A stretch of 64,000 nucleotides of DNA from Microstegium vimineum (Eukaryota; Streptophyta; Magnoliopsida; Poales; Poaceae). Every line of letters starts with the position of its first letter. Position 1 is the stretch's first letter. A model generated the notes under the pieces. The model saw only the letters and a list, made by a program, of their open reading frames with translations, did not search any database and was not told the DNA's origin. Shown piece by piece: positions 32,564-42,812 of the stretch. A program made the position numbers and the translations under genes. The DNA lies in NCBI GenBank assembly GCA_022036555.1, contig CM039137.1, forward strand, positions 5,954,319 through 6,018,318. The letters run 5' to 3'.

Positions 32564-34273
32564 GCGTTTTGTAGAAACGAAGGGTACTAAATTATTAAGG
32601 CTGAATTATTGCCTACTTCTTTCCTATTTGTATTTAGCCTTCTGGTTTTACCTGACAACTTTGATATTTATTAAGTATTGAAGCGCTTGACGAATGCTAA
32701 ATTACAAATGCTACATTGCTATGTGAATTATACCACCCTGGCTGGTAAATTTGGATCTGTGCCTTCATTTATGTCAATCGTTGTGTTGTCTTGAGTTTTC
32801 TCCTAGGAGCGGGAAGCGCCCGGACTAGCAAACTCGTGGGGCCTTAGTTTTCAAGCGCGAGTCCCACCAGGGCTGTCACCAATGGCCGCTGGGACTGGAT
32901 GGTAACAAGATCCCATTCGAGCTCTGTTCACCTGGTACTGGAGGGCTGTCCCAGAAGATGCTGACCTTTTGTTCACCTGGTGATTCAATAATAGTAATTT
33001 TTTTTTGAACGAACAGAAACCAGACTGGTGCTAATTAGAAATGCAATAAATTGGCTTTCACGGGAGAAACAATAATACACAGAACGCTCTTCCACACGCT
33101 ATCGCTAGCGTCCCCATCCTGCAACACTGGACGACAGCAGCATCCTTTCATGATATTGAAATTGTGTGCAGTTGATGCCATTTTTTAAGGAACATATACA
33201 AATAACTGCTACTCTACCTAATATCCATAGCCCAAGCAAGGCCCTTTAGTAGGAAGCCAAAACATTTGGAGTTTTATTCCCCATTTAGCAATCATGTGGT
33301 TCAACACAAGTATTGTTTTGCTTTCTGCTAATTATCCACAGATTGAGACTAGGGCAGTATTTCTGCATATGGTCCTATTGTACTTCCTCTAACCACAAAT
33401 ATAAGTCGTCCATCTAGTTAGGTACAATGACAGCCATATAATGTCCAAGACAAGAATTGACATATCAATCTAAATAGTAGTAGCTATCTTTAGACCAGCT
33501 GTTAACACAAGACTTGGTACTTCTGATCAAAGTTCATGCAATCCTACCAAAGCAAGTGCCTGAAAGTATTAAAATCTGCATCTGCTTTCTTATAAGAATA
33601 AAATAAATCATCTATAAGTAGGAAGGGAAATTGAATTAGACAGAAAAAATACAAATAAGAGAGTACTAATTTCAAACTCAATACAATCAGTCTTTTACAC
33701 GAATGTTAATCACCTACCAAAATACAACATGCCAAGCTGAAATTATTACAAGATACAACTTAAGAGATGGATAATTTAGCATGCATAATTAGCAGTCGAT
33801 ATCTCTTTCCATATTCTAATAAAGATTTTACAATACACATGATTCTAGTAGACATTTATAATAACTAGTTAACATGATTAACATTGAAGGGGAAGAACTA
33901 CTCCAATTGACTTAGCACTATGCTGAGTTGCTAGTTAGCTTCGAAGCCCTGCGATGCATAGGTCAAGTGTCACAATAATTAATGTCAAATTTGGTTAGCA
34001 AAAAAAAGACTAAACAATACTAAAGATCCATAAAAAATGCCTCCAATCTAATTTAATAATGTGACCCCTATAAATCTATACATGATTAACCAAATTTTCC
34101 AACAAAATTACAATAGTAGTAGATCAAGTATGCATGATTAGCCACATTTTTCAACAAAATTAAACCAGTAGCAGGGCACAGATCAAATAACAAGTAATAA
34201 ACCAAAAAAATCCAAAATCAAATAACTTAATGACCCACAAATGCAAAACCAAGCATATGTTGAATAACTCACA
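32564..34273. other. Intergenic, between two convergent genes
   Basis: AT-rich sequence after the trypsin-like gene stop. A GC-richer patch at 32810-32990 followed by TTTTTTTTGAACGAAC may be the end of an old retroelement. I see no gene, RNA or bounded transposon elsewhere in this stretch. Confidence 0.5.
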
Positions 34274-35046
34274 TTAATTTGTATCCCTTAGTCGGATTTG
34301 ATAGAAAAACTCTTCAAGTGTTTCCACTAGCACTTCACTAAGCTCCAACAATTTAGCCTCTATTGCATTCAGAGTATGAGCATAAGATGGCAGCACATGA
34401 GTTCTATAACATATCCCAACTAATTCTGCATCTTCGTTGAAAACATGTGACCCTCCATTTCTCATGTTTCCAATACAATCTAGCAGGAAATAATGTTCTT
34501 GAATATCGCTGGACAAATAAATTTTTAAAAATTAAGACATGTGGACAACATACAAAACTCAAAACATATTTAAGCAACAAACAAAACTCATAACATATAA
34601 GTGAATATATAAGTGAATAGATTTTCAGAAAGACTTACTTCACTTAACCTCCTAGAAGAAAGAAGTTCTGATACTAATCGAAGTCAGCTAACCTAACAAT
34701 ATCAAATCTAGAAACTTCTTCCTCTCCAAACTCAGCAGTATTCACCTCATTCAGCAGCATTCACCTCATTCAAATTGTAGTTTACAATATTGTGATAGAC
34801 AAAGAAGGCAGCCAATTCTCCTGCTACAATAAAGTCAGAATATAGCACAGACACCGCTGATTTATCTGGCAAGGTAACTTCATAGCTAAACCCATCCTTT
34901 GCCATAGCAGAGTCCATCACCACATAGATAAACTGAGGATCAGCCAAAATTATAGTGCCCATAAAATTAAAAGTTCCACGTGGTCCACTGCCCTCTACAA
35001 AAACCACAATTGATTTAACTTGGTCTCTCAATTGTGCTTCGTCCAT
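34274..35046 (-). CDS. Small degenerate trypsin-like gene
   Basis: Minus strand, convergent with the gene ending at 32563. Exon 1 runs from ATG at 35046 to a donor near 34760 (MDEAQLRDQVKSIVVFVEGS, then GTIILADPQFIYVVMDSA and EVTLPDKSAVSVLYSDFIV). A later exon starts at about 34514 after CAG (DIQEHYFLLDCIGNMRNGGS, HVFNEDAELVGICYR) and ends at the stop at 34274. The pattern (GTII, a VVMDSA segment, NGGSHVFNEDAELVG) resembles the trypsin-like fold with every catalytic position altered. The visible donor and acceptor differ in phase, so a small exon is missed or there is an indel. No experimental support. Confidence 0.5.
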
Positions 35047-35149
35047 GTTTAAGATCTAGCCGGCTGGCCCTGTGAACCCAGACGACCGTGGTGAGGGACT
35101 GATAAACGAATGGGGTTAGGGTTAGTTTGTGATCGAGGACTCAATCCTA

Positions 35150-35690
35150 ATCAGTGTTCAAAAAGGCGACGCCTAGTCCCCGCCTAGGCGCGACTAGTCG
35201 CTAGTCGAGGGGTTCCCGCCTCGCCTAGGGGGTAGGCGGAGACCCTAGGCGGGCGGAGGTCGCCGGTGGGGGAGGTGCAGCCTCGGGCGGAGTCGGACGA
35301 CAAGCGCGGGCGTATGTGAGCGGCAGTTAGTGCGGGCTGAGAGAGAGATCGATGCGGGAGAGGTGCAGCGGTAGGCGCAGACTGAGAGAGAGCTGCTGGA
35401 GAGGGAGATGAACCGGCGGCTGCGGGCGCAGGCAGAGATGCAGGCGCGAGAGAAAGAGATGCGGGAGAGGGAGAAGAGCTGGCGGCGGCGTGCGACAGAG
35501 AGATGCGAGCGAGAGAGGTGCTTGAGAGGCTGTAACGTGGGAGAGTTGGGCCCTTAAATGGGCCTTCTCCTCTTTCTCTCTAATCCATCACCACTGATCT
35601 CCTATTTTCTCTTTTCTTTTAAGTATTGAAACGCCTAGGCTAGGCTCGCCTAGGCGGCCGTGGGTCATCGCCTAGAATTGACTTAGGGTC
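35150..35690. mobile_element. Transposon with CGCCTAGG-rich ends
   Basis: The left end (GTTCAAAAAGGCGACGCCTA) and the right end (CGCCTAGGCTAGGCTCGCCT, then GTCATCGCCTAGAATTGAC) are imperfect inverted matches. Both are packed with CGCCTAGG palindromes, a style seen in grass hAT-type non-autonomous elements. The interior is purine-rich (GAGAGAGA). Exact ends and target duplication were not resolved. Confidence 0.5.
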
Positions 35691-35939
35691 TAATCCGAAC
35701 TGAGAGGAAACGCTGCGCGTGCAAGAAGAAAAAAAAAGAAAAAAAGAGGAAGAAAGAAGAAAGAAACGGACCAAAGGGAGGCGAGAGCCCGTGGCGAGCT
35801 TGCCGCCGGCGGATTTCCTCCCAGCTGCCGCCGCCGTGGGTGCGGTGAGCGAGAAGAGCCGCCGTCTCCCGGTCTGGTGAGGCTGCGCAGAGGAGGAAAA
35901 GAAATGGGGCCTAGGGTTCACAGGGCCAGCCGGCTCCTG

Positions 35940-37111
35940 GTTTTGTTCGAGCGAATTGCACGGACGTCCGATATGCTCCCAGCAAATGAACGGCTCCAGA
36001 TGCTCGAGCCTGGTACGCCGTCTGCTCGCACGGACTGGGCCCAGGGGAGCGGGCAGCGAGCTGCTGGGCCGCTGGCCTGCCACTGGGTCAGCGGGAACGC
36101 GGTGCTAGGCCACCGAAGAGAGCGCCCGCTGGGCGGCCGGGGAAGAGAGCGCGCGCTGGGCCGCTCGCGCTACTGGGCCGAGCTGCTGCGAGGGCGTGCT
36201 GGGCTGCGCATGCCGGCAGGGCCGAGCGTGTGCACAGCAGAGCTGGATCGCTGGCTGCTCGGCTGGCTGGACTGCATGCGGATTGGCCAACACATGGCTT
36301 CGGGCATTTCTAAATAGCAAAAGTTCTTTGTTTTTCGAATTTTCTTTTTCAGAAGCAGTTTTAAATTGTATTTATACACAGTTTTAATTTCCTATTCAAT
36401 TTACAAAAGTTCAGCATATTGTTTAGGGAAATACAGGAAAGAAAAGTGCTGCTTCTGATTAAGAAAATTGTAAAGTTTTATTAATCGTTTCCGCTGCAAA
36501 TTAAATGTTTACTCTCTTGATTAAATTCAAATCAACGGGAAATTTTAATTTTGAGATGAATTTTTTTTGATTAAATGATGAAATATGATATTATTATTTC
36601 CTGACCAATGTTGTTAATAATAATATTGTGCTTTTGTTATTTTGTTTATGCATTCTGCCCAACGGTGATGTAGAATTATTGTATAAAAACAGTTATTGGT
36701 TTATTGTGATTATGAATTAATTATGATTATGCATTAATTTTATTTCTGCCCAACGGTGATGTAGAATTATTGTATAAAAACAGTTATTGGTTTATTGTGA
36801 TTATGCATGAAATCTATTTCTACCCAACGGTGATGTAGAATTTTTGTATAAATACAATTGTATGTTTTAATTTTAACCAACGTTAAATTTACGACATGCA
36901 ATTGTTGTTATTTTGTTCTCACTCCATATGAATTGTGATTTGTGTTTACAAGAGGATACTCCTTGATGCTTCAAGAGAGTTCAATCATCAATGGAGATAA
37001 CTACAATGAATGGTAAGAAAAGATTGATCTGACCATTATTTTGGTTGATATGGAATGGGTACTCTCTACACCGGGTACCACTGAAATGTGGCACCGGTGA
37101 TTGTAATTGAT
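35940..37111 (+). mobile_element. Decayed Copia: LTR, leader and gag start
   Basis: A GC-rich LTR-like part (35940-36310, many GCTGGGC motifs) is followed by an AT-rich leader and then a broken plus-strand gag start at about 36983-37070 (NGDNYNEW, EKIDLTIILVDMEW). The leader contains three copies of a CTGCCCAACGGTGATGTAGA block. No pol is present. Confidence 0.5.
36655..36885 (+). repeat. Three-copy leader repeat
   Basis: CTGCCCAACGGTGATGTAGA begins at 36655 and 36746, with a diverged CTACCCAACGG copy at 36820. The unit after each (ATTATTGTATAAAAACAG, then TTATTGGTTTATTGTGATTA) is nearly identical in the first two. Confidence 0.9.
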
Positions 37112-37630
37112 GAGACTGATGTATGCATTTCACGAAGGATATGGATTACACAAAGTCTATGGCGAAGGACCACTGAAATGTACGCCACGATCATCAATTA
37201 CACGAGTATATGGCGATCAACGGGTGACAGTACGTGTCTATGGCGAAGGATATGGATTACACGAGTATGCATTTCCAATTATTCGGTGAGCGTACAGTTC
37301 ATCTCTTGCAGAAAGATCAGCCTATATACATTTGGAGACTATCCAAGACCAAGACTTATAGTGTGCTCATAGCCTACAGTGTTTATGAAGCGTGTTCAGT
37401 CCAGCAGCCTGATCTGCCCAAGATAACTGTACAAGATCTTCATACTGAAATCAAAAAGGCTCGGGGGGAGTTCGAAGCCCTGGCATGGAGATCTTACATA
37501 CCACCCTACTCCAGCTACGTGTTAAGATGTGGGGTGCAAACACCGTCGTCCTGCCTCCGTTTATCACCCAGGAACAAGCAAATCCGGCACCGGAAGGCGC
37601 GACTCACTTTGATGTTAATTTCCTCTTGAT
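37112..37630 (+). pseudogene. NB-ARC-family relic, C-terminal end
   Basis: One plus-strand frame reads VHLLQKDQPIYIWRLSKTKT, then YSVYEACSVQQPDLPKITVQ and EFEALAWRSYIPPYSSYV. The same block ends the NB-ARC pseudogene at 45020-45289 (YNCYQACSSSQQHDLPKITL; FQVLAWRSNIPPYYSYF). This is therefore a detached C-terminal fragment of that family. Upstream, 37112-37260 holds short repeats of TATGGCGAAGGATATGGATT in mixed frames. No P-loop is present. Confidence 0.6.
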
Positions 37631-37854
37631 CTTTTATCGCTATATTATGTCTCATTATCTGAAAAAGAAAGAGAGGATATGTTTACCTATTCAGCCGCAC
37701 ACCACGAAGATGTCACGTAGACCTCTGTACTACTACTTACAGCATCACCGGCAGTCTTTCTTAAACCCACTCTTTAAGTCATCATTAGAGAGTCCTTTAT
37801 ATAAAAAATGCTCTTTATATATATGATGTTTGTTTGTCAAATGTCAAGTAGATA

Positions 37855-38100
37855 CTCTGTTTCTGAAAAAATAGATTTTAAGAGTTATCTTAAATCAAAT
37901 TTTTTTGAATTTTAACTGAATTTTTAGAAAAAAAAATACTAAAATGTATGATATCAAATTGGTATCATTAGCTTTACCATAAAATATACTTTACATGGTG
38001 GTCATTTTATGTCATAGATATTGTTATTTTTTAGTTAAAGTTAAAAAAATACTTGATTGATACGAATTCTAAAAAATAATTTATTCAGAGATAGAGGGAG
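37855..38100. mobile_element. Stowaway-type MITE
   Basis: About 246 bp, AT-rich and non-coding. The right end reads AGAGATAGAGGGAG before TA. The left CTCTGTTTCTGAA is an imperfect inverted match. Both ends are flanked by TA, the Stowaway target. Confidence 0.75.
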
Positions 38101-38109
38101 TACTACCAT

Positions 38110-39318
38110 ATAAAAAAATTGTAGTGGCCGCTAGACAATCGCCTTGAGAAACGATTTGTAGGTTGTCTTCCAAAATTCACAAATCGGGCAAAAAAAATAA
38201 ACATCGTTTTTTAAAAAAACAAAAACTGGGGGAGCCCCCCACCAATAGCAACTCACCGTGAAAGCGGCCAACAAGATCGAACCAACGAGTCGTGGCCTCG
38301 TGCGTGGATCCACTAAACACTCCTCTCCAAAGTCACTTCTCACTGAATAAATTATATTTTTCTTTTTGTATTGATTTTTGGTAGATATTGCAAAGAATAT
38401 TAATTTGAGACCCGAAACAAAATTAATTGGAAAAGGAAGCGATTAGAAAGTTTTAAATCTCTTCAAGCACTACAACTTTGGTTTTTGGTAATTTCTATAC
38501 TTAATGTCGTTCGAAAATTTTGAATTTAAAAAAGTGACAAACTCAAACAGAATTTTCTTTAGAAAAAAAACATCTCTAATATTGTTGACTACAAAGTTAT
38601 ATAGATCTTCGGAAACTACAACTTTGGTTTTGTCATTTTTCATTTGTGATCGTTCAAAAATTTTGAATTTAAAAATGCAAGGACTTCAAAGTAATTTGAG
38701 ATCTTAGATTATTTCAAATGAAACCGTTAAATTAAATGTTTTAGATGTCTTCAAGATCTCTAACTTTGGTAGTATTTTTATTGTGTAAGGTCATCTACAA
38801 AATGAATTTCAAATTGTTAGAACATTAATAGAACTTGTGGGATCTCAATAATTCCAAATGAAAAGGTCATTAACTACAAATGTTGTAGATCTTTTAGCTT
38901 TGGTGTAAAGTTTGTCTTCGTTCTACTTCGTTTGAAAAGATTATAAATTTTACCATATTGTATTTATTTTTATAAACAACTCTAGATCCGACCGACTCTA
39001 CCAATCAATTTCTAAATGTGGCTCTAGATGTAGTCATCTCTAAAGATAAGAGAAATTCTAGAGGTAGTCCTTATTGTCCTAAAAATTTGGTTCCGAAGCT
39101 TTGGATCGAAACTGTGAAGCCAGGAACCAAATATGTTAGTAATGCTAGTAGCTGGTCGAATTCCAAAAGAGATATTCATATATTCCAAATAAAGCTCACA
39201 AAATCACAATGGAAAAACAAATGTTGGATTGTTTCAATAGAGTTGAAAAACAACATTTGTTACTTCCTTATTAGTTTCTTTTTACTAGATTATCTTTGGT
39301 AAGGGTTACTCCTTCTTA
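38110..39318. mobile_element. CACTA-like remnant with about 140-bp repeats
   Basis: Four diverged units starting near 38472, 38618, 38760 and 38896 share ACAACTTTGGTTTT and TTCAAAAATTTTGAATTTAA blocks, a pattern common in non-coding parts of grass CACTA elements. TTGTAGTG at about 38124 could be a terminal CACTACAA in reverse. No transposase was found and the borders are unknown. Confidence 0.4.
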
Positions 39319-39323
39319 GGTAC

Positions 39324-40888
39324 TGAAAGGATCAAGATGCCCAAGAGGAGGGGGGATTGAGCTCTTTTTAATTTCTAAGCAAGAATTAAATATATCAAGA
39401 GCCAATTCACCCCCTAGTGCTTTTACCAAGTGCGTCCTAGCTACACAAGCAAGACATGGCAAGGAAAACGGTAAAGCCCTATGCAATTCTAGTCAAGCAA
39501 CAAGAATGTAATGCTTGAATGTAATTGTAATAAGTAAGGAGTAGGAACAAAGGAAATTGACACGACGACTTTTTGCCGAGGTATCGAGGAGTTGACACTC
39601 CCCCCTAGTCCTCGTTGGAGCACCGCGCACGGTATCGCTTCCCCTTAGTCCGCGCAAGGACTAAGTGCTCTCTACGGGCCGATTCTTCGTCACTCTAGCT
39701 CGGTGAATCGCCCACAACCGAGCACAACGAAGCTTGGGTCATCCACAATGAACTTCTCCGGATGATCACCAAGCGAACCTCCGCGAAGTCGTCTAGGTGA
39801 TGTCGATCACCAAGAGTAACAAGTACTAACTCTCACTTGATCAAAGCTAGTCTGGTGATTGAATGGATGCACACTTGCTAACTCTAAGCAACTAGTGAGA
39901 ATCAACACATGGAATTATAATTCACACTCTCACTAGGGATCTTGCACAACTTGCTCTCTCACAAGTGTTTCTCAACAATTGGAATGGGCAAGAGAGCTTC
40001 TATGGGGCTAATGGGGAAGTATAAATACCCCCCAGCCAACCCCTAGCCGTTAGAGGCATTTTGCACTTCTCTGCGTCACTCCGGACGCATGCAACAGGGT
40101 GGGATCCGGACCATCAAGCATGCGTCCGGACCCCCTCAACTCTTTGATTTCAGCACAGAAACACAGGTCGTCCGGACGATGAACGCAGTCCGGACGCGCA
40201 CCTCCGGACAGCGTCCGAATCGATTTACCTTCTCTGGTGCTCTCTGTGTGCTGTCCGGACGCGGAAGGCAGTCCGAACGCAACACTCTGGACCACGTCCG
40301 GTTCCAAACCAGCTCAAGGGAGCTCTCTGTGTAGGGTCCGGTCTCTATAGCGTGTCCGGACCCATCACTGTTCACAGCGTCCGGATCGCCTGATACAAGT
40401 AGAGAAAACCCTAGGGTCCGGACGCACAACCTATGGTCCGGACCCGGGGTTATACTTGCATCTGGAGCTCTTAACAGATCCTGATCAAGTTACTCCCAAC
40501 ATGGAAGTTGCTCTTCTCGGTTCAAGGACTATTTCTAAAGCTTCCTAGTGCTAGTTTGACAAGTGTGCACCACACCTAATCACTAAGCCTCTCCTAGGTC
40601 AAGCTACTAGATAGAACCCCTCTTAATAGTACGGCCAAAGGAAAAATAAAGGTGCTAAACTGTGTCTCTCAACTCCAATGACACTTAGACCTAGTCTAAT
40701 CTTCAACCTTGTCGCCAATCCTTTGAAAACCGAAATGATTCCATTAAGGGGCACGAATACCATGATAGTCCAATCAACCATCCATTACCATGACCTAATT
40801 TTCTTATTGTCTGTGCAAAACACACGTTAGTCATAGTAATCTTGCATTGGCGTTAATCACCGAAACACTAGGGGTCTATATGCTTTCA
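39324..40888 (-). mobile_element. Solo LTR, SIRE/Maximus-type Copia (1565 bp)
   Basis: Starts TGAAAGGATCAAGATG and ends TATGCTTTCA. It is flanked by a perfect 5-bp target duplication GGTAC (39319-39323 and 40889-40893) with no internal region, so it is a solo LTR left by LTR-LTR recombination. Orientation is inferred from the LTR at 1494, whose plus-strand start is similar. At least ten TCCGGAC motifs lie in 40080-40440. Confidence 0.9.
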
Positions 40889-40914
40889 GGTACCTCAGGA
40901 AAATCTTAATTTTC

Positions 40915-41950
40915 AACGGTAATTTTAGTTTTTGAAGAGGACTTTTGTCTCAATGGATGCCATATGGAACGAAGCTTGTGTACATAGACCAAACCATAAA
41001 CAAACGAACCATTCTCTGTAAGGTAGCACATTATGCCCAGCTCTAAGACTGATTTGCACCACTTTTGAGACTAGACTGATTTGCACCACTTTTGAGACTA
41101 CATCGAACCACACAATCTTATTTGCATTAATTAAACCTCATCTAAAGAATACATTATGTGGTACAAATCCAATAACTTTTGGCAATGTATCATTTTTTGT
41201 GCCTAATAATTATAAATAAGGTTGGGATACAGCTCGCTCAAAGGTCTATAGCCTAACCAAACATCCTTCCGAAACCTAACATTTTTCCCATTATGCACTT
41301 TAAAGGTGCCACTGGTTAGAAAATCAGCTTTTACTTTCATGAGACCAACCCAAAATGTAAATCTCACGGCTTATGTTGCATTTGGGTCAAGGATTTGTTA
41401 GTGAGATATTTCTTTCTTAGAAGGTTTTGCCAAACCTCATCCTTATTAATCAACCTGAAAAGTTACTTTCTAAGGAGAAATCGATTTTGAAGGTCTAGGT
41501 TATGTATACCTAAACCACCAAAATCTTAGGGTGCAAAGAACGTTCAATTTGGCAAGACAATATTTCTTTTTGCGCCCCTCACCTTGCCAAAAAAAACAAG
41601 AGTGCTAGTAATCTAATTTTCGAAGGACTCCTCTAGGGACTTAAAAAAAGATAGCATAAACATGGCTGAACTAATTAGTATTGAGTTAATAAGGACCAGG
41701 CGTCCTCACACAGATAATAATTTGTCTTTTCAACTAAGTTTTTTCTAGAACTTCTCTTCAATGTTGATCCAATCTTTGTTGGATAATTTAACATATTCAT
41801 AGGGATACTTAGATTCCATAATGGAAAACCACCTAATCTACATCCAAATACTCATATACTCATGTTTAAAGTCCTTGGGCTTACCATAAATAAACATCTC
41901 ATTTTTATAGAAATTAATTTTCAATCCAAAAATGGATTTTCAGAGACAGC
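40915..41950 (-). pseudogene. LINE (L1-type) reverse transcriptase remnant
   Basis: Minus-strand translation with many stops gives GGLGIHNLDLQNRFLLRK, LFRLINKDEVWQNLLRKKYL and KDKLLSVEDAWSLLT. These match the region after the RT domain of plant L1 elements. A 34-bp unit (GACTGATTTGCACCACTTTT) is duplicated at 41047-41114. Old and decayed. Confidence 0.65.
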
Positions 41951-41989
41951 TTGTTTTCTAAACCATTTTTAATGGTGGTTCAACGAGCG

Positions 41990-42550
41990 ATGATTTTTTT
42001 TGATAAAGTATACATGTATTAATTAAAAAAAACAAATACAAGTACACTGAAAAAAGATACGTAGAACAGTTGTCCAACCTATATTCTACGAGAAAGTAAA
42101 CCGGCTGCAAACGTTGCCGCCGAAGACCGCTGACACCAGCCGACGCCGCCAAACCTGAATCACCAGAAGCCGGAGGAAACCACCGACGTTGAGGTGGACT
42201 GCAGCAGACGCTCGATCTCGCGGAAGCGAAGAAGTCTTTGAGCGTCCATCCGTTAGGATCAAGCTCGCTCAATCCCGATCCGTGTCGACTCTATCTTGCC
42301 GCCATGCCCTCAGCCGCCACCGTATCCTTGACCTTAGACGCGACACGAGCACCGCCGCTCCGCCGTGACGACGAAACAGCAGCCGCCGCAGACTCCTACA
42401 CCACCTCACAGGCCTCTCATCGTCACCGGAGTAGACGACGACGAGGTGGACGAAGACCGGGAGAACTTTATTCCACCATGGCAGCGCCGTCACCTCCACC
42501 AAACTCGCGCCACCGAGAAACCTAACTCTAGAAACTTGAACTACTGGAGA
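41990..42550 (-). mobile_element. Possible non-LTR element 3' end
   Basis: The plus strand opens with TTTTTTTTGATAAAGTATAC, i.e. minus-strand TTTATCAAAAAAAA, a common 3' end of plant L1 elements. A GC-rich segment to about 42540 follows, with no domain recognised. Other boundaries are uncertain. Confidence 0.35.
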
Positions 42551-42812
42551 AACTTATAAAAAACAATGGATCCCCACTCCCTTCAGCCCCCGGCGAGATG
42601 TCGGAGGGGAAGGGAGGAGGACCGGCGGAGGCGGAGGGGGGCGGCGGACGTTCCTATATTTTTATATAAAATCTTTGAGATGAATGACTGGCTTTGTTGC
42701 AATATAAAGGCCGGGGGCCGGGGGCACCCTTGAACTCTACAAAAATAACTAGAGATGGCCTGAAATAAGCACAGACGTGAGACGACTCGTTCCATAAGCA
42801 CCTGCTTTCGCA

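Noticed and set aside
35640..36317. ORFs of about 147 codons on each strand
   Set aside because: GC-rich LTR-like sequence with repeated GCTGGGC; composition alone explains open frames.
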